DNA of 64,000 nt, taken from positions 1 to 64,000 of the forward strand of contig CAVRIA010000001.1 of NCBI GenBank assembly GCA_963721115.1, given 5' to 3'. A program made the position numbers and the translations under genes. The notes under the pieces were generated by a model. It was not told where the DNA came from. It was given only the letters and a program-made list of their open reading frames with translations, and did no database searches. Source of the stretch: CAVRIA01 sp963721115. Its GTDB lineage: Bacteria; Desulfobacterota; Binatia; HRBIN30; CADEER01. Positions 60,710 through 64,000 of this stretch are shown here, one piece after another; within the stretch, counting starts at the first letter, position 1; each line of letters begins with the position of its first letter.

Positions 60710-60880
60710 ATGACGGCTTCGCACGGGCACAACGAGCCTTCACGCCTGGTGATCCTGTTGGGGATGCTCCTGGGTGCCGGATTCGCGCTGGTGGCGATCC
60801 TCCTCGGGCACGGCGCCGCCGGGCTTCTCACCGGCGAGCACGTCCCCGTCCAGCACCCGACGGCCCCCGGCCAGGAATAG
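60710..60880 (+). CDS. small single-pass membrane protein (56 aa)
   Basis: ATG 60710 follows ggaggg closely. The product MTASHGHNEPSRLVILLGML continues with one hydrophobic helix (LLGAGFALVAILLGHGAAGL) and a short polar tail. The strong ribosome binding site and membrane-protein composition argue that it is real despite its size. Function unknown. It is convergent with the vWA lipoprotein gene. Confidence 0.55.
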   Translation: MTASHGHNEPSRLVILLGMLLGAGFALVAILLGHGAAGLLTGEHVPVQHPTAPGQE

Positions 60881-60908
60881 CCTCGCGAACGGGCGGCACC
60901 CCGGGTGC

Positions 60909-62390
60909 TCAGAACCCGAGCAGCTCCGCGCCGTGCTCGTCGACGCGGAACGTGAACCGCACCTCGCCGCTCGCCCTGTGGTTGCGGAGCTCGGCGACCA
61001 GACGGAACTCGTAGTCCCCAGGGCTCAACGCCACCTTGGCGCCGCTCGACTGCAGGGTGGTGAACTCGCGCTCGATCTGGTCGAAGAGGCCGCCGACGCC
61101 GTTCGCCGAGGAGAGCTGCTGACCGAAGCCGACCTGCGCGATCTGCCGCAGCGCCGGGCCGTCGAAGCAGGCGCCCTGCGGCGATTGCTCGCAGCTGACG
61201 CCGAGGGCGATCGTGTGAACGGTGAGGTTGGTGGGATAGGCATCGTGTGCGGCGATGTCCTGGAAGAGGTCGTTCAGGCCGGTCGCCCTCCAGCCGACGC
61301 GTGGGTAGGGGTCACCGTTCGTCAGGTGCCCTTGTTGGGACACGTTGCGGTTGTCGAAGGGGCTCAGGTTGTCCTGGCCGTCGGTGAACACCACCAGCAC
61401 GTGCCGGTCGCGCGGTCCCGCCGCGACGCCTTGGCGGTAGAGGGAGTCGGACAGCTCGAGCGCGTTGCTGACGGCGCTGTACAGCTTGGTGAAGTTGCCG
61501 GGCACGGGCGCGGGGATGTTGGCGATGCGGAAGGTGTCGGCGTAGTCGGGGTCGGGCCGCGAGATGAGCTCGTCGAACCAGACGATGTTCCAGTCGAAGC
61601 GGCCGCCGCGCTTGCTCCAGATCTGGGTCCCCGAGTCGACGACGCTCTGGGCGCTGGTGAGCATCGGCCGGAACTGCGGCGGGTTGAACTGCTGCAAGGA
61701 GTAGCTGGCGTCGAGGACCAGCAGCAGAAGCACGTTCAGGTCGAGCTCCTGCGAGTTGCGATCGAGAACGCTCTCGTTGAACCGCCCACCGGCGCCGAGC
61801 TGCTCGCCGTCGACGTACATAGTGATGTTCAGGTTCGATTCGTCGACCGGCACCCCGTCGCTGTCGCGCACGAGATAGTCGGAGACCACGGTGGTAGTGC
61901 CGATCTGGTCGTCGAACGCGACCGAAGGTGCCCCCGAAAGCTCGACGTTGAGCACCGAGCTGGAGCCCCCGCCGGCGTAGGTGTAGGCGCCGTTGAGGAC
62001 GCCGGTGCCGTTCTGGTTGGAGACGCTCACCGCGACGCTGGAGCCGCTTTCCCCGGACGGGGTCAGACAGGAGATCTTGCGATCGCCGAGGGCGATGCAG
62101 TTGGTCGCCTCGGCGTCGCCGAACGTCACCGTGTTCGCTTCCGCTGCGTCGAACCCGGTGCCCTCGACCAGAACCGACGTCTGTCCGCCGGCAAAGCCGA
62201 GCGGCGGAAAGACGCGGCTGACCACGACGCCGGGCGCGGCGGTCGCGGTCGGCGTCGAGATCGGCCGCGGCGTCCCGGTACTGGTCGGCGTGGCTGACAG
62301 CGTCGGCACCGGCCCCCCACCCCCTCCTCCGCCACAGGCGGCCAATGCCGCCGTCAGACCGCAAGCGAATGCCAGTTTCCGCAGCTCCAT
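60909..62390 (-). CDS. vWA-domain lipoprotein with IPT/TIG-like domain
   Basis: I start at ATG 62390 (MELRKLAFACGLTAALAACG), a lipoprotein signal with lipobox LAAC; the frame is open to 62414. After a Gly run and a Thr/Pro linker comes an IPT/TIG-like Ig domain (VVVSRVFPPLGFAGGQTSVL, then VEGTGFDAAEANTVTFGD). A von Willebrand factor A domain follows with MIDAS residues DASYS and later VLVVFTDGQDNLSPFDNRN. 493 residues. Probably a surface protein for ligand or matrix binding. Partners unknown. Confidence 0.85.
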   Translation of the reverse strand: MELRKLAFACGLTAALAACGGGGGGGPVPTLSATPTSTGTPRPISTPTATAAPGVVVSRVFPPLGFAGGQTSVLVEGTGFDAAEANTVTFGDAEATNCIALGDRKISCLTPSGESGSSVAVSVSNQNGTGVLNGAYTYAGGGSSSVLNVELSGAPSVAFDDQIGTTTVVSDYLVRDSDGVPVDESNLNITMYVDGEQLGAGGRFNESVLDRNSQELDLNVLLLLVLDASYSLQQFNPPQFRPMLTSAQSVVDSGTQIWSKRGGRFDWNIVWFDELISRPDPDYADTFRIANIPAPVPGNFTKLYSAVSNALELSDSLYRQGVAAGPRDRHVLVVFTDGQDNLSPFDNRNVSQQGHLTNGDPYPRVGWRATGLNDLFQDIAAHDAYPTNLTVHTIALGVSCEQSPQGACFDGPALRQIAQVGFGQQLSSANGVGGLFDQIEREFTTLQSSGAKVALSPGDYEFRLVAELRNHRASGEVRFTFRVDEHGAELLGF

Positions 62391-62497
62391 CGTCGACCTC
62401 CTACCACCCAACACCCGACCGCGGACACGCGACTCGACGTGCGTGGACTTTCTCCATCAACCTACGCGCAACGCGCAGGGCCAGCAACAGGCACAGG

Positions 62498-63030
62498 GTT
62501 GAAGGGCAGGTTGTTGGGTTGTTGAGCTGTTGGTTGTTGGGTCTTGAAGGAAATCAAAACCCTCAAGGCCTCGACCTTTCGAAGAGGCGGGAAAGGGCAG
62601 GTTGTTAGGTTGTTGAGCTGTTGGTTGTTGGGGTTGGAAATCAGAACTGAAGGTCTCGACCCTTCGAAGAGGCGTGAGCAATGAGATCGGCAATGAGTGG
62701 CGCGGTGGTGAAGCCGTGCGCGAGACCGAGGGAGTCGATTCCCGTCAGTGGCGCGTAGATTCAGGCAGTGAGGCGTCTCCCGTTACGCGCGTCGACCGCC
62801 AGGTCCGGTGCAGAACGGGGAAGCGGATTCGCCTCGGAGCGGAGCCACCGAAGAGAGGGGTGCGGGGAGGGAACCGCGGCGTCTGAGCGGTTCCCTCCCC
62901 GGAGGGGCCGCAGGGGCGCAAGCCCCGCACGAAAACAAACCGGTTCCTTGTGATCAAAGGGGAGGCGGAGGGGCTTCTTGTCTCCACCGAGTCTGGGACT
63001 CGGACGGAAACACTCCGCCGCCCCTCGGGT
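62498..63030 (-). repeat. modular intergenic repeat, copy C (inverted, no insert)
   Basis: Reverse-complement relative of copy B: it has the AACAACC tract twice (62510-62550 and 62600-62640), the tcgacctttcgaagaggcg module, the ggcgcggtggtgaagccgtg module and an uninterrupted 14-bp hairpin, ggggagggaaccgc (62864-62877) with gcggttccctcccc (62887-62900). It then carries ccggttccttgtgatcaaag and the gagacaagaag module. Homology continues to the gaggggcggcgg module. Confidence 0.92.
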
Positions 63031-63107
63031 GGACCCCCATTGTCGGTGCGGGACTAGCGTCCCCGCGCCCTTCGAGGGCGAAACCTACGGTTGTCGCCCT
63101 CGAGCTC

Positions 63108-63496
63108 TCAACTGCAGGTTGTTAGGTTGTTATGTTGTGGGCTGTTGGCTGTTGGGTTTGGAAGAAAGCAAAACTCCAAGGTCTCGACCTTTCGAAGAGG
63201 CGTGAGAGAGAGATCGGCAGAGAGTGGCGCGGTGGTGAAGCCGTGCGCGAGGCCGAGGGAGTCGTCTCCCGTCAGTGGCGCGTAGATTCAGGCAGTGGTG
63301 CGTCTCCCGTTACGCGCGCCGACCGCGAGGTCCGGTGCTCAAAGGGGAAGCGGATTCGCCTCGGAGCGGAGCCACCGGAGAGAGGGGTGCGGGGAGGGAA
63401 CCGCGGCGTCTGAGCGGTTCCCTCCCCGGTGGGGCCGCAGGGGCGCAAGCCCCGCACAGAACAGACCGGTTCCTCGTGATCAAAGGGGAGGCGGAG
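63108..63496 (-). repeat. modular intergenic repeat, copy D (inverted, no insert)
   Basis: Second inverted copy, in tandem with C after an 80-base gap. It has one AACAACC-type tract (63115-63162) and the same internal modules. Its uninterrupted hairpin is ggggagggaaccgc (63391-63404) with gcggttccctcccc (63414-63427). It ends in gatcaaaggggaggcgg. C and D fill the stretch 62391-63572, in which no gene is supportable. Confidence 0.92.
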
Positions 63497-63572
63497 GTTC
63501 ACGACCGCGAGCACCCGTAGCCCTTTACGACCCACCCCCAAATGCGGCAGAGCAGACGACTGGGGGTCTGAC

Positions 63573-64000
63573 ATGCGCTTCAACGTGACCGCAGCGGTGA
63601 TCCACCCGCCGGAAGTGGTGCTGGCGACGATGATCGAGCGCATGGAGGAGATCGTTCCCTTTCTCCCCAACGTGGCGAGGATCACCACTCTCTCGTCGGC
63701 CAGGCGCCGCGGCGGCTCCATCGCCATCGAACGGCGCTGGGAGGGCTCGCTCGACGGCATCCCCGCCGCACTGCGCCACTTCGTTTCGCCCGAGTGGGCG
63801 GCCTGGATCGACTCGGCGCTGTGGACGCCGGCGCAGTACAAGGTGGAGTGGAGGCAGACCGCCGCCGTCCAACGCATCGCCGATCTCTACGCCTGCGCCG
63901 GGACGAACTACTTCGAGCCGGATTCCCGCGACCCGGGGCAAGTCACGCGCGTGCGCGTCACCGGCGAGCTGACGGTGTATCCCGATGCCTTCCCCGGGAG
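63573..64000 (+). CDS. SRPBCC/DUF2505-like protein, 3'-truncated by window edge
   Basis: The ATG at 63573 follows tgggggtctgac and the frame is open to the end of the window, 142 residues so far. It begins MRFNVTAAVIHPPEVVLATM and has MEEIVPFLPNVARITTLSSA and SIAIERRWEGSLDGIPAAL, then TAAVQRIADLYACAGTNYFE. The pattern is that of a START-like ligand-binding or DUF2505 protein (N-terminal strand, two helices, strands). The start may be correct, since repeat D ends 75 bases upstream. Function unknown. Confidence 0.6.
   Translation, partial: MRFNVTAAVIHPPEVVLATMIERMEEIVPFLPNVARITTLSSARRRGGSIAIERRWEGSLDGIPAALRHFVSPEWAAWIDSALWTPAQYKVEWRQTAAVQRIADLYACAGTNYFEPDSRDPGQVTRVRVTGELTVYPDAFPG

Noticed and set aside
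2..64000. tRNA, rRNA and CRISPR arrays
   Set aside because: I looked for TpsiC-loop-like strings, conserved rRNA segments and regularly spaced 24-40-bp repeats and saw none; the only repeat arrays are the AACAACC tracts and WD40 or beta-helix codon repeats inside genes.

Overview
The window is GC-rich bacterial chromosomal DNA from a Gram-negative. Evidence for this includes lipoproteins with lipoboxes, an outer-membrane barrel, a two-partner-secretion exoprotein, periplasmic multiheme cytochromes and LpoB-type lipoproteins. The dockerin-like Asp-rich C-terminus of the 49.0 kb exoprotein, the Cys/Asp-rich repeats in the 20-23 kb cytochrome and the respiratory gene set recall uncultured 'deltaproteobacterial' lineages such as Candidatus Binatota. 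That placement is an inference and no rRNA gene is present to test it.

Layout. (1) About 1-9.3 kb is an accessory region. It holds the end of a WD40 protein, an IS91-transposase/HicB chimera, small orphan genes, a MazEF/PemK-type toxin-antitoxin pair, a DUF385/F420-type reductase, a GFA-family protein and decayed genes. These are punctuated by integron attC-like sites, three of them with both halves, and no integrase is visible, so it looks like a CALIN (an attC array without integrase). (2) 9.3-15.9 kb, minus strand: CHASE2 adenylate cyclase, polyphosphate:AMP phosphotransferase, aldose 1-epimerase and a GH15 glucoamylase/trehalase-like enzyme. (3) 15.9-26.6 kb, minus strand: a respiratory gene set with NDH-2 fused to a cyclic-nucleotide-binding domain, a NapC/NirT-like tetraheme cytochrome, a membrane-anchored cNMP-binding protein, a monoheme cytochrome c, a five-heme lipoprotein, a TPR protein, an outer-membrane barrel and a 15-heme cytochrome. 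(4) 26.9-40.5 kb, plus strand: one long sugar-phosphate cluster: fbaB, zwf, pgl, glk, tkt, fused tal-pgi, gnd, rpiA, rpe and a second, stand-alone pgi. Together these cover glucose phosphorylation, the whole oxidative and non-oxidative pentose phosphate pathway and FBP cleavage. (5) 40.5-54.9 kb is mixed: GNAT, a CHAT protease overlapping a filamentous-haemagglutinin-type exoprotein, a nitronate monooxygenase, an LPMO-like copper-brace candidate, an exported nucleosidase-like lipoprotein, an LpoB/COG3014 envelope operon, purM and a DUF4345-like membrane protein. (6) 55-64 kb: an HpnK/YdjC deacetylase, an MFS exporter, a penicillin-acylase-family hydrolase, a vWA lipoprotein and a truncated SRPBCC-like gene, separated by at least four copies of a modular intergenic repeat.

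How the parts may work together (inference): cAMP from the class III cyclase could be read by two CNB domains in the neighbouring respiratory operon, tying electron flow from NADH through quinol and multiheme cytochromes to a second messenger. The sugar cluster would supply NADPH and pentoses.

Caution: several genes carry single-base frameshifts (the small cassette gene at 3.7 kb, the sulfotransferase twice, the five-heme lipoprotein, tkt and the FHA exoprotein). The FHA lesion sits in a homopolymer. Some may be assembly indels rather than real pseudogenes.
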